Shown one piece after another: positions 8,441 through 17,326 of a DNA stretch of 39,943 nucleotides. Positions within the stretch are counted from its first letter, which is position 1. Every line of letters begins with the position of its first letter. A program made the translations under genes and the position numbers. The stretch is from the NCBI GenBank assembly GCA_028823415.1, contig JAPKBL010000039.1:1-39943 (forward strand). The letters are read 5' to 3'. The notes under the pieces were generated by a model. It did no database searches, was not told the DNA's origin, and saw only the letters and a list, made by a program, of their open reading frames with translations. Source of the DNA: Mariniblastus sp. GTDB lineage: Bacteria; Planctomycetota; Planctomycetia; Pirellulales; Pirellulaceae.

Positions 8441-9964
8441 GTGCATAATTCTTTATTTTCCATAAAACACAGCTCCCTCTTAGTGGGAGTGATTCTGTTT
8501 CTAACCTGCATTAATTTGGATCAGTCCAATCTTGTTTTAGCCCAGGATGGCGTTGCAGAAATTTTCACGTCGACCGAAGTCATTGTGGATGAGCCTGAAA
8601 GCGGTTCGATAACGACCGACGAACTTTCTTACGTCTTCAATAACGCGATCATCTTTCTATGTGCCGTTTTGGTTTTGTTGATGCAGGCCGGATTTTCGAT
8701 GGTGGAGGTCGGCCTCAACAGCTCGAAAAATGTCGTCAATATCTTATTTAAAAATCTGATGGATTTATCCATTGGGGCACTGTTGTTTTTTGCCATTGGT
8801 TTCGCCTTGATGTACCCCGCAAGCTACGGTGAAGTAAATAATCCATATTTTTCATTTGGCGGCTTTGGGCTTTACGGAGCATCTGATGGTGATGCGTTAT
8901 CGCCTTATGCTGATTGGTTCTTTCAGGCTATGTTTGCGGCAACGGCTGCAACAATCGTCTCCGGGGCAGTTGCTGGACGGATGCGATTTGGGGCCTACCT
9001 GATTTTCAGCGCTGTGATAACGGCATTGGTTTATCCAATCAGTGGCTATTGGAAGTGGGGAGGTGGCTGGTTGACTCAGTTTGGAGAGATGACCGCCGAT
9101 GGTTCCTATCCTATGGCATTTCAAGATTTTGCGGGGTCGGTGGTCGTTCATGCGGTCGGGGGATTTGCCGGACTCGCCGGCGCGCTGGTTCTCGGCCCCC
9201 GGATTGGACGATTTTCCAAAGAAGGAAAACCCCAGCCAATGCCTGGCCATAACATGACCTTTGCCGCACTCGGTGTTTTTATTCTGTGGGTTGGGTGGTA
9301 CGGATTTAATCCCGGAAGCCAGCTCGCCTTTGGAACCGCCGCTGACATTGACGCGACGGTTTACATTGCAGTAACCACAACGCTTTCCGCCGCCGCTGGC
9401 GCGATCGTGGCTACCTTTATCAGTTGGATTTGGCTTGGCAAACCTGACATTTCAATCGGCTTGAACGGAGCTTTGGGGGGGCTAGTCGGTATTACCGCTG
9501 GCCCTGACTGTTTTACACCATGGTGGTCAATGGTGATTGGAGCGTGCGCCGGAGCACTTGTTGTTGCCGGCGTACGTCTCCTTGACCGTTTAAACATAGA
9601 TGACCCGGTTGGCGCTTGGCCGGTACACGGCCTCTGCGGCATCTGGGGATGTTTAGCAATTGGATTTATCCCCAACGCCCATCTCGAAAGTGGAGCGACC
9701 ACTTTTCTGATCCAGGCAATCGGAACGGTAGCAATTGTCGCCTGGGCGTTTTTAACGATGCTCGCATTGTTTAGCGTTTTGAAGTTTGCAGGAATCCTGC
9801 GAGTCTCCGAATCGGAAGAACTGCAAGGACTCGATATGAGCGAGCACGGTATGAGCGCCTATCCATCCGAGTTACCCGGGACAATGGGTGCGGTTCCGGT
9901 AACATGCACTGCGCTGACATCCGAACCGACTCAAATAGCCGTGAATCTTGCCGGAGCAGAATAA
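8441..9964 (+). CDS. amt: Amt-family ammonium transporter
   Basis: A 507-aa inner-membrane ammonium channel. An N-terminal signal-like segment (residues 8-34, ending LVLAQ) and an acidic linker of about 35 residues precede the core. The core starts at ELSYVFNNAIIFLCAVLVLL and has about 11 membrane helices. Conserved Amt features are present: GFSMVEVGL and KNVVNILFKN early, Asp229 and His237 in the DFAGSVVVHAVGG block (equivalent to E. coli AmtB Asp160 and His168) and His396 in VHGLCGIWG (His318 equivalent). The cytoplasmic tail is about 50 residues. No glnK/P-II gene is adjacent. The ATG at 8441 is the first that gives the whole leader; I see no strong ribosome site. The gene has its own terminator about 100 bp downstream and a porin divergent to it. 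Confidence 0.95.
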   Translation: MHNSLFSIKHSSLLVGVILFLTCINLDQSNLVLAQDGVAEIFTSTEVIVDEPESGSITTDELSYVFNNAIIFLCAVLVLLMQAGFSMVEVGLNSSKNVVNILFKNLMDLSIGALLFFAIGFALMYPASYGEVNNPYFSFGGFGLYGASDGDALSPYADWFFQAMFAATAATIVSGAVAGRMRFGAYLIFSAVITALVYPISGYWKWGGGWLTQFGEMTADGSYPMAFQDFAGSVVVHAVGGFAGLAGALVLGPRIGRFSKEGKPQPMPGHNMTFAALGVFILWVGWYGFNPGSQLAFGTAADIDATVYIAVTTTLSAAAGAIVATFISWIWLGKPDISIGLNGALGGLVGITAGPDCFTPWWSMVIGACAGALVVAGVRLLDRLNIDDPVGAWPVHGLCGIWGCLAIGFIPNAHLESGATTFLIQAIGTVAIVAWAFLTMLALFSVLKFAGILRVSESEELQGLDMSEHGMSAYPSELPGTMGAVPVTCTALTSEPTQIAVNLAGAE

Positions 9965-10065
9965 GTGCAACAGAGTTGACTGGTTACGAGCAAAGTTCGT
10001 TCAATCCATTCTCTTTAAAACTGCACAATAAGAATGGGGCATGCCTCGGCTTGTCCTCGGAAGAG

Positions 10066-10098
10066 ACGCCCTCACCAACTTGGTCGGGGTGTTTTTTC
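10066..10098 (+). terminator. Rho-independent terminator of amt
   Basis: ACGCCCTCACC (10066-10076) pairs with GGTCGGGGTGT (10082-10092) around an AACTT loop, with G-U pairs and one mismatch. TTTTTT follows on the plus strand. It lies about 100 bp past the amt stop and argues against any plus-strand gene running through it. Confidence 0.8.
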
Positions 10099-10198
10099 GT
10101 TGATTTTTCAATTTGCTTACAATATTGGTTCCCGTTTGGCGAAAAAGACTGCGGTGGAAAACCATTGCCATTTGTTACCCCGAATAAGAACGGTCACA

Positions 10199-10393
10199 GT
10201 GAAACAGAGCATAAAAGACAAAGCAACAAGCCCCCAACCTCGTTCGGTAGATGGTCGTCATTCTCCTGAGCCTCGCCCGAATTTCCTCGAGCCTTTCATC
10301 AAAACCTGGGTGATCCGTCCATGGATTGAGTTTCTGGGGGCACTTCTTCTCGGGCTGATCATCCTTTTCATACTTCTTGCGTGCGTCTGGTAA
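10199..10393 (+). CDS. Possible small membrane protein
   Basis: A 64-aa frame from a GTG. The first 40 residues are polar and basic (VKQSIKDKATSPQPRSVDGR and on). The last 23 form a clear membrane helix (WIEFLGALLLGLIILFILL). The same frame is open further upstream, but that part runs through the amt terminator, so a start after it is more plausible. No convincing ribosome site precedes the GTG and I recognise no family. It could be a tail-anchored small protein or a chance frame. Confidence 0.3.
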   Translation: MKQSIKDKATSPQPRSVDGRHSPEPRPNFLEPFIKTWVIRPWIEFLGALLLGLIILFILLACVW

Positions 10394-10802
10394 GAAGTTC
10401 ATAGAATTTCTTCGGTAGGTGCAACGCGACGAAAGTACACCGCCGGCCCGTTTTCTCTATGACCGTGGCCGCGTTTGAATTGAGACCGCTTAGCTTTCTC
10501 ACTTTTCTGATTCATGTTCCTGATCCAGTTAGCGGTTTGCTTCATCCGAGGATCTCTTTGAAGATGATCCCGTCAAGCTAAAACTGGCAGCCAGGTCATT
10601 CCTGCTACAGATGCCAGTCGTCCTTGGAATCGTATTTTCAGGTAGGGTTATAGGATTTCGGTGGAAAACTATACGCAATAGCCCTACACCTTGGCCCTCA
10701 ACCGGCTCAATTACTTTCCCTTGGTTGATTCTCGAACTAACCTAAGGGTGCCTCGTTTCTACGATAACACCTAAAGTTCAAATTCTTTATTTTAAGTCCA
10801 CC
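10394..10802. other. 409-bp leader region of the S9 peptidase gene
   Basis: No supported gene. It contains the 46-nt hairpin at 10642-10687. The remainder shows no clear promoter, repeat or RNA gene to my reading. Confidence 0.6.
10642..10687 (+). other. 46-nt hairpin upstream of the S9 peptidase
   Basis: GTAGGGTTAT (10642-10651) pairs with ATAGCCCTAC (10678-10687), giving a 10-bp stem with one G-U pair. The 26-nt loop contains a second small hairpin, TTTC/GAAA at 10656-10667. No U-tract follows, so it is not a classic terminator. It lies 115 bp before the start codon and may be a 5'-UTR element. This is inferred by eye. Confidence 0.35.
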
Positions 10803-13800
10803 ATGCGCATCACTCACCTTTCCCGTTGCTTTGTTTTCTTTTTTTGTCTTTTGATCACCGGAGCCTTTCTAGGCAGTCCCGGTTATCTACATGGGCAAAC
10901 TGAAGCGTTGCGATCGCTTGATCATTCCGATTACGATCTCTGGTCAACGCTCTCAGGCCAGCAAATTTCGAATGATGGTAAGTGGATTTCGTTCTCTACC
11001 AAAAGCGGTAAGGCAGATGCTCTGTCGACACTTTTCGTTCGTCAAAATCGAGCCACAAAAGAGTATTCTATTCCTAGAGCAAGCGGTGCCAAATTTACAT
11101 TCGATTCGAAATTTGTAATTTATCGAATCGCACCCGACCCCGAGAAAACAGCTGCGCTGAAAAAAGCCAAAGTACCCGCTGACCAGATTCCGGGAACCAT
11201 TCTCGAAATTATGAATTTGGCGTCCGGGAAAAGAACTTCGATTGATCGCGTATCGTCTTTTCGAGTTCCTGAAGAAAATGGCGACTGGATTGCCTATCTT
11301 CATACTAAACCCATTGATCGAAAATTAGTTAAACAGCAAACCTCAAAAGTCGTTGAAACCTACGAAGTCACCGGAACCGGCCTAAAAAAACCGGCCCAGA
11401 AAAAAACGCTCAAAAAACGACCCACTGACCCACTTGCCACCCCGCCGACTGCAAGCAAACCAAAAACTGCACCGGCTAAGAAGCCTGCAGCTAAAAAAAC
11501 CGCAGCCATAAAATCGAAAACGACGGAAGTTGAAAACAAGAACAGCAAGAAGAAAACTGCAGGCACCACCTTGGTACTTCACGATCTAAGAACGGGTACA
11601 CAACAAACTTATCCCAATGTCGTGCAGTACCGGTTTGACAAGAAAGGGACGCACTTGGCGTACTCTACATCTGTCGAATCAACGGAATCACCAAAGCCTC
11701 CAAAATCGAAATCGGGTCAAAGCGGCATCAAAACAAAATCAGTAACCGATGGCCTATTTCTCGTTAAACTAGAATCACTTCAATTGCAAACTCTGCTTCA
11801 GGGAACAGGAGAATACAAGCAACTGGCGTTCAGTGATGCTGGAAACCAAATCGCTTTTCTGACCAACCGCAATGACTACAAAGCCAAGACTCCTCGCTGG
11901 GAATTGTTTTACTGGAAGTCCGGTCAAAAAACGGCGACCAAAGTTGCAACAGAATCCAGTGCCGGCTTGCCCATCGGATGGTGGGTTTCCTCCGGCACTA
12001 ATCCGACCTTTAGCGAGAACGGACAGCGATTGTTTTTTGATACCGCCCCTATTCCAGAGGCCATATTAAAAGAACGAAAGGAACTGGCAAAATCAAAAGA
12101 GGGCGACGCCACCAAAGAAGAACCCGCCAAAGCGGAACTCGACGTCTGGCATTGGCAAGATCCGCTTCTGCAACCGCAGCAATTAATTCAGGCGGAACGC
12201 GAACGGCGACGAAACTACCGCGCGGTTTATAACATTAAATCAAAAAAACTAATTCAGCTGGCAACACTCAAAATTCCTGACGTTCGGGTTGACCCCCGAT
12301 CTCCTGCCCGATCGGTCGTCGGATCTTCGAATATGCCCTACCGGAAAATGCTCTCCTGGGATATTCCCGGTTTTCAGGATACCTATTTAATCAATCTTGA
12401 TTCCGGTCTTGTGGAGACAATCATTGAGAAAAGTAAGTTCAGCGGTACTCTCTCACCGGACGGAAAATTTGTGACTTGGTTTGATGCCGAAGCGCGAAAA
12501 TGGTATTCGATTTCAACCGGGAAAGATCGCAATCCAGTCGAAATCAGCAAAGGTATTCCGTACCCGCTTCAAAACGAACTACACGACACTCCTTCTCTGG
12601 CTCGCGCATATGGTGCTGCTGGCTGGCTGGGAAATGATGTCGGGCTGTTGATTTATGATCGTTACGACATTTGGCAAGTCGATCCGACCGGTAACACTCC
12701 ACCCGTGTGCGTCACGAACGGTCTTGGGCGAAAGGAAAAAATTCGCTTTCGCTACCAGCGACTGGATCGTGAACTTCGTGCAATTTCGCCCACGCAGCCG
12801 GTACTCCTATCGGCATTTGATGACGAAACGAAAGCCAGCGGCTTTTACCAACTAACGCTCGCCGAGCCTTCTAAGGGCAAGGCAAAGACCAGTAAAGAAT
12901 CAGCCAGTCCAAAATTAAAACGGCTAATGATGCTCGATGAACGGGTGTCTGGGTTGAGCAAATCTAAAAACACTGACGACGTGATTTTTAGTCGCAGCAC
13001 ATTCAGGCGCTGCCCGGATTTATGGTCCAGCACCACCGCGTTCAAAAAAATCTACCGCCTCAGCGATCTCAATCCACAACAAGAGAATTATCGATGGGGC
13101 TCGGCTGAGTTAGTGCATTGGAAGGCCACAGATGGACAACCGCTGGACGGGATTCTAATCAAACCGGACGGATTCGACCCTCAAACGAAGTACCCGATGA
13201 TGGTTTATTTCTACGAACGCAACTCAGATAATCTTCATAGTTATTACACGCCAGCAGCTGGCCGATCGATTATTAACCACAGCTTTTATGTCAGCCGGGG
13301 TTATGTCGTTTTCATTCCAGATATCCCCTACAAAACTGGCGAGCCGGGCCCCAGCGCCGTCAATGCCGTGCTTCCGGGAGTGGAATCGATTGTCAAACAA
13401 GGGTTTGTTAATCCTAAAAAAATCGGCATGCAGGGACACAGCTGGGGCGGATACCAAACGGCTTATCTGGTAACGCAAACAGATATGTTTGCCTGTGCCG
13501 AATCAGGGGCACCGGTCAGCAACATGACCAGCGCCTACGGTGGGATTCGCTGGTCCAGCGGCATGAGTCGGATGTTTCAATACGAGCGAACTCAATCTCG
13601 AATCGGTGCCGATCTTTGGTCGGCCCGCGATAAATATATCGCCAACTCCCCTGTGTTCTTTGCCGACAAAATCAAAACTCCACTATTAATTCTTCACAAC
13701 GATAAAGATGGGGCAGTTCCATGGTATCAGGGGATCGAACTTTTTGTCGCATTGCGGCGGCTCGAACAACCCGCTTGGCTACTGAATTACAATGGCGATC

Positions 13801-13976
13801 CACACTGGGTCATGAAAGATGCAAATCGAAGAGATTTTGCGACCCGAATGCAACAGTTTTTCGATTTCTATCTCATGGATGCCCCCGAACCGGAATGGAT
13901 GGCCTACGGCGTTCCCGGTGTCGATAAAGGAAAAAAGTTTGGCCTCGAGCTAATGGAACCTAAATCCGAGAAATAA
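10803..13976 (+). CDS. Large exported S9 (prolyl oligopeptidase) family peptidase
   Basis: A 1057-aa serine peptidase with a signal peptide (hydrophobic 9-24, then GSPGYLHGQ). A long beta-propeller region (about 40-770) is followed by the C-terminal alpha/beta-hydrolase domain. The triad is complete: Ser880 in GHSWGG, Asp969 in HNDKDGAVP and His1001 in GDPHWVM. The protein is 300-400 residues longer than ordinary DPP-IV or acylaminoacyl peptidases. The excess sits in lysine/alanine/proline-rich, low-complexity inserts in the propeller, the largest at residues 195-254, with smaller ones near 295-320, 420-445 and 690-705. It probably degrades oligopeptides in the periplasm, where the propeller filters substrate size. 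The gene is monocistronic, and the next gene starts 289 bp downstream. Confidence 0.92.
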   Translation: MRITHLSRCFVFFFCLLITGAFLGSPGYLHGQTEALRSLDHSDYDLWSTLSGQQISNDGKWISFSTKSGKADALSTLFVRQNRATKEYSIPRASGAKFTFDSKFVIYRIAPDPEKTAALKKAKVPADQIPGTILEIMNLASGKRTSIDRVSSFRVPEENGDWIAYLHTKPIDRKLVKQQTSKVVETYEVTGTGLKKPAQKKTLKKRPTDPLATPPTASKPKTAPAKKPAAKKTAAIKSKTTEVENKNSKKKTAGTTLVLHDLRTGTQQTYPNVVQYRFDKKGTHLAYSTSVESTESPKPPKSKSGQSGIKTKSVTDGLFLVKLESLQLQTLLQGTGEYKQLAFSDAGNQIAFLTNRNDYKAKTPRWELFYWKSGQKTATKVATESSAGLPIGWWVSSGTNPTFSENGQRLFFDTAPIPEAILKERKELAKSKEGDATKEEPAKAELDVWHWQDPLLQPQQLIQAERERRRNYRAVYNIKSKKLIQLATLKIPDVRVDPRSPARSVVGSSNMPYRKMLSWDIPGFQDTYLINLDSGLVETIIEKSKFSGTLSPDGKFVTWFDAEARKWYSISTGKDRNPVEISKGIPYPLQNELHDTPSLARAYGAAGWLGNDVGLLIYDRYDIWQVDPTGNTPPVCVTNGLGRKEKIRFRYQRLDRELRAISPTQPVLLSAFDDETKASGFYQLTLAEPSKGKAKTSKESASPKLKRLMMLDERVSGLSKSKNTDDVIFSRSTFRRCPDLWSSTTAFKKIYRLSDLNPQQENYRWGSAELVHWKATDGQPLDGILIKPDGFDPQTKYPMMVYFYERNSDNLHSYYTPAAGRSIINHSFYVSRGYVVFIPDIPYKTGEPGPSAVNAVLPGVESIVKQGFVNPKKIGMQGHSWGGYQTAYLVTQTDMFACAESGAPVSNMTSAYGGIRWSSGMSRMFQYERTQSRIGADLWSARDKYIANSPVFFADKIKTPLLILHNDKDGAVPWYQGIELFVALRRLEQPAWLLNYNGDPHWVMKDANRRDFATRMQQFFDFYLMDAPEPEWMAYGVPGVDKGKKFGLELMEPKSEK

Positions 13977-14265
13977 CAAACTGAAAGCAAATTAGGTGGC
14001 TATGATCCCCGCTCGTTGGCCGAGATTCCGCCGGGTGGGCATCGCTGAATTCGTCTGTCTTTCGTTGCGAGGGTTCCGTCATCGGACCTAAATCTGGCAT
14101 GGAGTCTGACAAACAAGCCTCTTCGATAGGCGGGCCGACTTACATTTACTGACGCTTCATATTAAGTTTTATCTTTAGATTCAAGCCGCCGCGGATCGAC
14201 GTGACTGAATCCATCTCTCCCAAGGCTCTTTCACCTGTTTCAATCTCAATTAGTGACAACGTTCG

Positions 14266-14682
14266 ATGGAAAATGGCAAAATATTTGAGGGAAAAGCAAA
14301 ACCATTGGGCGCTTATCCTCACCTAAAACGGGTTGGCGATTTCATGTTTATTTCCGGCACGAGTTCACGTCGCAAAGACAACTCAATCGAGGGCATGGAG
14401 GTCGTCGATGGCAAAAAAGTTTACGACATTCGCAAACAGACGCGGGCCGTAATAGAAAATATTCAGGATTACCTCACCGAAGTTGGAGGATCGCTCGAAG
14501 ATGTCGTTGACATCACAACGTTCCTCGTCAACATGGACGACTTTCCAGGCTATAACGAAGTTTACGGGGGGTTCTTTGCGGGCGCTACCGGTCCGGCGCG
14601 AACGACCGTCGCAGCACACCAACTGCCTCATCCGGATTTGATAATCGAAATCAAAGCTATCGCCTACTGCCCTCAAACTTAA
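14266..14682 (+). CDS. 2-Aminomuconate deaminase (RidA/YjgF family)
   Basis: A 138-aa RidA-fold protein. It has the family Arg (GPARTTV, about residue 106) and the C-terminal IEIKAIAY block. Segments such as [28 protein letters not shown] cut as [11 protein letters not shown] and [27 protein letters not shown] and [14 protein letters not shown] are those of the 2-aminomuconate deaminases (AmnD/NbaF), not of generic RidA. The reaction is 2-aminomuconate to 4-oxalocrotonate plus ammonia in cytoplasmic 3-hydroxyanthranilate or 2-aminophenol meta-cleavage. The gene lies 18 bp upstream of an aldehyde dehydrogenase and close to an ACMSD-like gene, which supports the call. No strong ribosome site precedes the ATG. 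Confidence 0.85.
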   Translation: MENGKIFEGKAKPLGAYPHLKRVGDFMFISGTSSRRKDNSIEGMEVVDGKKVYDIRKQTRAVIENIQDYLTEVGGSLEDVVDITTFLVNMDDFPGYNEVYGGFFAGATGPARTTVAAHQLPHPDLIIEIKAIAYCPQT

Positions 14683-14700
14683 ACTCCCAAGGGCGTTTCG

Positions 14701-16164
14701 ATGAACCGTTCAAACTCACCAGCAACCATCAATTTTATTAACGGCACTTATTGTCATCCCGTCGAAGACGGTTGGATCGAAAATATCAATCCGGCTGACG
14801 GAACCTCGCTGGGAAGAATCGCCGATTCGACTGAAAAAGACATCGAGCAGGCGGTCATCGCGGCCTCCAACGCACAAACGCAATGGGGCGAATCGACGCT
14901 AGAACAGCGATCTCGGATTTTAAGTAAAATTGGTGACCTGATTGAGGAAAATATCGAATCGCTTGCAATCGCCGAATGCGAAGATAGTGGCAAACCGATT
15001 AGCAGGGCGCGCGCGATCGAAATTCCTCGCGCCGCCAGTAATTTTCATTTTTTCGCCAACGCCATTACTCAATTCTCGAGTGAATCCCACGAGAGCGTGG
15101 GGCAGAACGCGATCAACTTTACACTGCGACAGCCTCTCGGCGTGGTCGGTTGCATTTCTCCTTGGAATTTACCACTGTATTTATTCACATGGAAAATAGC
15201 CCCCGCGCTAGCAGCCGGTAACTGTGTGATTGCCAAACCAAGCGAGCTCACTCCCCGGACTGCATCAATGCTGGGGGAATTGTGCAACCAAGCGGGCCTT
15301 CCGGCGGGCGTACTCAATATCGTTCAGGGCACCGGAGCTCGAACCGGCCAGGCGATCCTTGAACACGAAAAAATTAAGGCAATTTCATTTACTGGCGGGA
15401 CTGCCACCGGTGAGCACGTTGCTCGCGTGGTTGCACCGAAATTCAAAAAACTCTCACTCGAATTGGGCGGAAAAAACCCCAACATTGTATTTGCCGACTG
15501 CAATTACGAGCGCGCCTTAGAAACTACAATTCAATCTTCCTTTGCAAATCAGGGACAAATTTGTCTTTGTGGATCTCGTATCTTTGTCGAATCCAGCATC
15601 TATGAAAAATTTAAAACCGATCTTGTAGAGCGCACCGGTCAACTCACCATCGGCCACCCCGCTGAAAAGGAAACCACCATCGGCGCAATGGTTTCAGGCG
15701 ATCATTATCGAAAGGTACTCTCCTATTTCGATGAAATCGACTCCGCCAATGCTTCCCTTCTCTGCGGCGGTAAACCGGCAACCGTCGCGGGGTATGAGCA
15801 GGGTTTTTACATCGAACCCACCATCATCGAAGTTCAACACAACCGCTGTCGATTAAACCAGGAAGAAATATTTGGCCCCGTTGTCACGCTCATGCCGTTC
15901 AATAATGAAGAGGAATTGATTGAAATGGCGAACGATGTGAGGTACGGGTTATCAGCAACAATTTGGACTCGAGATCTTGACCGCACGATGAGGCTATCAA
16001 AAAAAATCGAATGCGGAGTCGTTTGGATTAATACCTGGTTGATGCGTGATCTTCGCACTCCCTTTGGGGGAATGAAAGATTCCGGCGTCGGACGAGAAGG
16101 CGGCCAGGAAGCGCTTCGTTTCTTTACCGAGCCAAAAAACATTTGCATCGCGTTCGAAAATTAA
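14701..16164 (+). CDS. 2-Aminomuconate-6-semialdehyde dehydrogenase (ALDH family)
   Basis: A 487-aa NAD-dependent aldehyde dehydrogenase of normal length. General base Glu254 lies in LELGGKNPN and nucleophile Cys288 in NQGQICLCGSRI. The NAD-binding SFTGGTATG block is present, as is a GVVWINTWLMRDLRTPFGG segment near the C-terminus. The last segment and the neighbours point to the ALDH8A1/AmnC/NbaE group, which oxidises 2-aminomuconate 6-semialdehyde or 2-hydroxymuconate semialdehyde; betaine aldehyde dehydrogenase is the main alternative by sequence. It starts 18 bp after the deaminase gene and is probably co-transcribed with it, so the last two steps to 4-oxalocrotonate are encoded together. 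Confidence 0.88.
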   Translation: MNRSNSPATINFINGTYCHPVEDGWIENINPADGTSLGRIADSTEKDIEQAVIAASNAQTQWGESTLEQRSRILSKIGDLIEENIESLAIAECEDSGKPISRARAIEIPRAASNFHFFANAITQFSSESHESVGQNAINFTLRQPLGVVGCISPWNLPLYLFTWKIAPALAAGNCVIAKPSELTPRTASMLGELCNQAGLPAGVLNIVQGTGARTGQAILEHEKIKAISFTGGTATGEHVARVVAPKFKKLSLELGGKNPNIVFADCNYERALETTIQSSFANQGQICLCGSRIFVESSIYEKFKTDLVERTGQLTIGHPAEKETTIGAMVSGDHYRKVLSYFDEIDSANASLLCGGKPATVAGYEQGFYIEPTIIEVQHNRCRLNQEEIFGPVVTLMPFNNEEELIEMANDVRYGLSATIWTRDLDRTMRLSKKIECGVVWINTWLMRDLRTPFGGMKDSGVGREGGQEALRFFTEPKNICIAFEN

Positions 16165-16193
16165 TCTGGGTCCCGAGCAAAGAAGTTCGTAGG

Positions 16194-17222
16194 CTAAGCG
16201 AATTCTTGAACACTAACCGACCGTTCTTTTCCAAGGACGATGTGATCGAGCACATCAATTCCAATCAGCTCGCCCGTTTGCGTTAACCGCTGTGTAACTG
16301 CGATATCTTGCGTGCTAGGTGTTGGATCGCCCGATGGATGATTGTGGACTAAAATGATAGAAGAAGCCGCATCTTTGATCGCTGCGCGAAACACTTCGCG
16401 GGGATGCACAAGGCTTGCATCGAGTGTTCCAATGGTAATTTGGTGGGTGTCGATTACCTGATTTTTAGTATCCAAAGTGACGATGTGAAACTCTTCCTGT
16501 TTGCGATCGGTAATTAGACGTTTAAAAAAACGTTCGCAAAAAACAATCGCATCTGAACTCGAGTTGATCCGGATCGTAATTTTATCATCAGAAAGTGCGG
16601 CAATCCGCCGGCCTAACTCAATTCCGGCCATCATCTGACAGTAGGCTGTCTTTTCAATAGCGCAGCTGATTGACTTTAGCTCGCCACGGCCAGCTCCGGG
16701 CAAGTCCTCTAGGCGGCCATCAAATTCTTTCGCGATTTTTTGACCAGCGGTGACCGCGGATTCCCCCGGGCGCCCACTGCGAACAAGAATGGCGATCAAT
16801 TCCGCGTTCGTCAATAACTCAGCCCCCTGATCGAGCAATCGCTCGCGAGGCCGCCCGGCCAGTGGCGATGACTTTATTTGTGATCCAAATATTTTTTCAT
16901 CAATCCAGCGGACAGGAGAAAACGTTCGACTGGGATTCCAACGATAATCCTTGCTGCTTTCGGATTCCCGGATCACCCATCCCGAATGAACCAGGTCGTT
17001 AATCAGCCGCGTTACAAACCCTGGCTGTTCTGGATAGCACGCGGTTTTAATATCCGTTAATAAAAATCGGTCACTCCGACAAACGCAATCGATCACCGCT
17101 TTATAACGTGCATATCTTTTTGTGCCGGGACGTTCAGAAACCTCTGTCGGCAAACTGGAATCGGGTCTGCCCCCGGAATCGACGGCAGCTGTTTTCGAAA
17201 TCGAATTACTGGATCGTTTCAT
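16194..17222 (-). CDS. radC: RadC/JAB-domain protein with N-terminal winged-helix-like extension
   Basis: A 342-aa protein counted from the ATG at 17222, which has AGGAG about 10 nt upstream; a TTG at 17279 is less likely. Residues about 36-95 look like a winged helix-turn-helix. From residue 123 the sequence is typical RadC: RPRERLLDQGAELLTNAEL, then a helix-hairpin-helix (DLPGAGRGEL), then the JAB/MPN metallopeptidase-like domain. Its metal motif HNHPSGDPTPSTQD is complete (His293, His295, Ser303, Asp306). Ordinary RadC proteins are about 220-230 aa, so the first 120 residues are an addition. The function of RadC is unsettled; a role in DNA repair has been withdrawn, and the fold suggests a nuclease- or isopeptidase-like role. 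It converges on the dehydrogenase gene and sits inside the aminomuconate module. Confidence 0.88.
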   Translation of the reverse strand: MKRSSNSISKTAAVDSGGRPDSSLPTEVSERPGTKRYARYKAVIDCVCRSDRFLLTDIKTACYPEQPGFVTRLINDLVHSGWVIRESESSKDYRWNPSRTFSPVRWIDEKIFGSQIKSSPLAGRPRERLLDQGAELLTNAELIAILVRSGRPGESAVTAGQKIAKEFDGRLEDLPGAGRGELKSISCAIEKTAYCQMMAGIELGRRIAALSDDKITIRINSSSDAIVFCERFFKRLITDRKQEEFHIVTLDTKNQVIDTHQITIGTLDASLVHPREVFRAAIKDAASSIILVHNHPSGDPTPSTQDIAVTQRLTQTGELIGIDVLDHIVLGKERSVSVQEFA

Positions 17223-17326
17223 AGCGCACTGGCTCCTAACAAGACGATCAATTTTCCGGCAAAAATCTACCGCTGGCAAGCAACGGCGCGGTCACCTATG
17301 AAAATAAATCGGACGAGAGGTCCAAG

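Noticed and set aside
10034..10198. Longer N-terminus for the small membrane-protein frame, from 10034
   Set aside because: This part runs through the amt terminator and its sequence looks non-coding.
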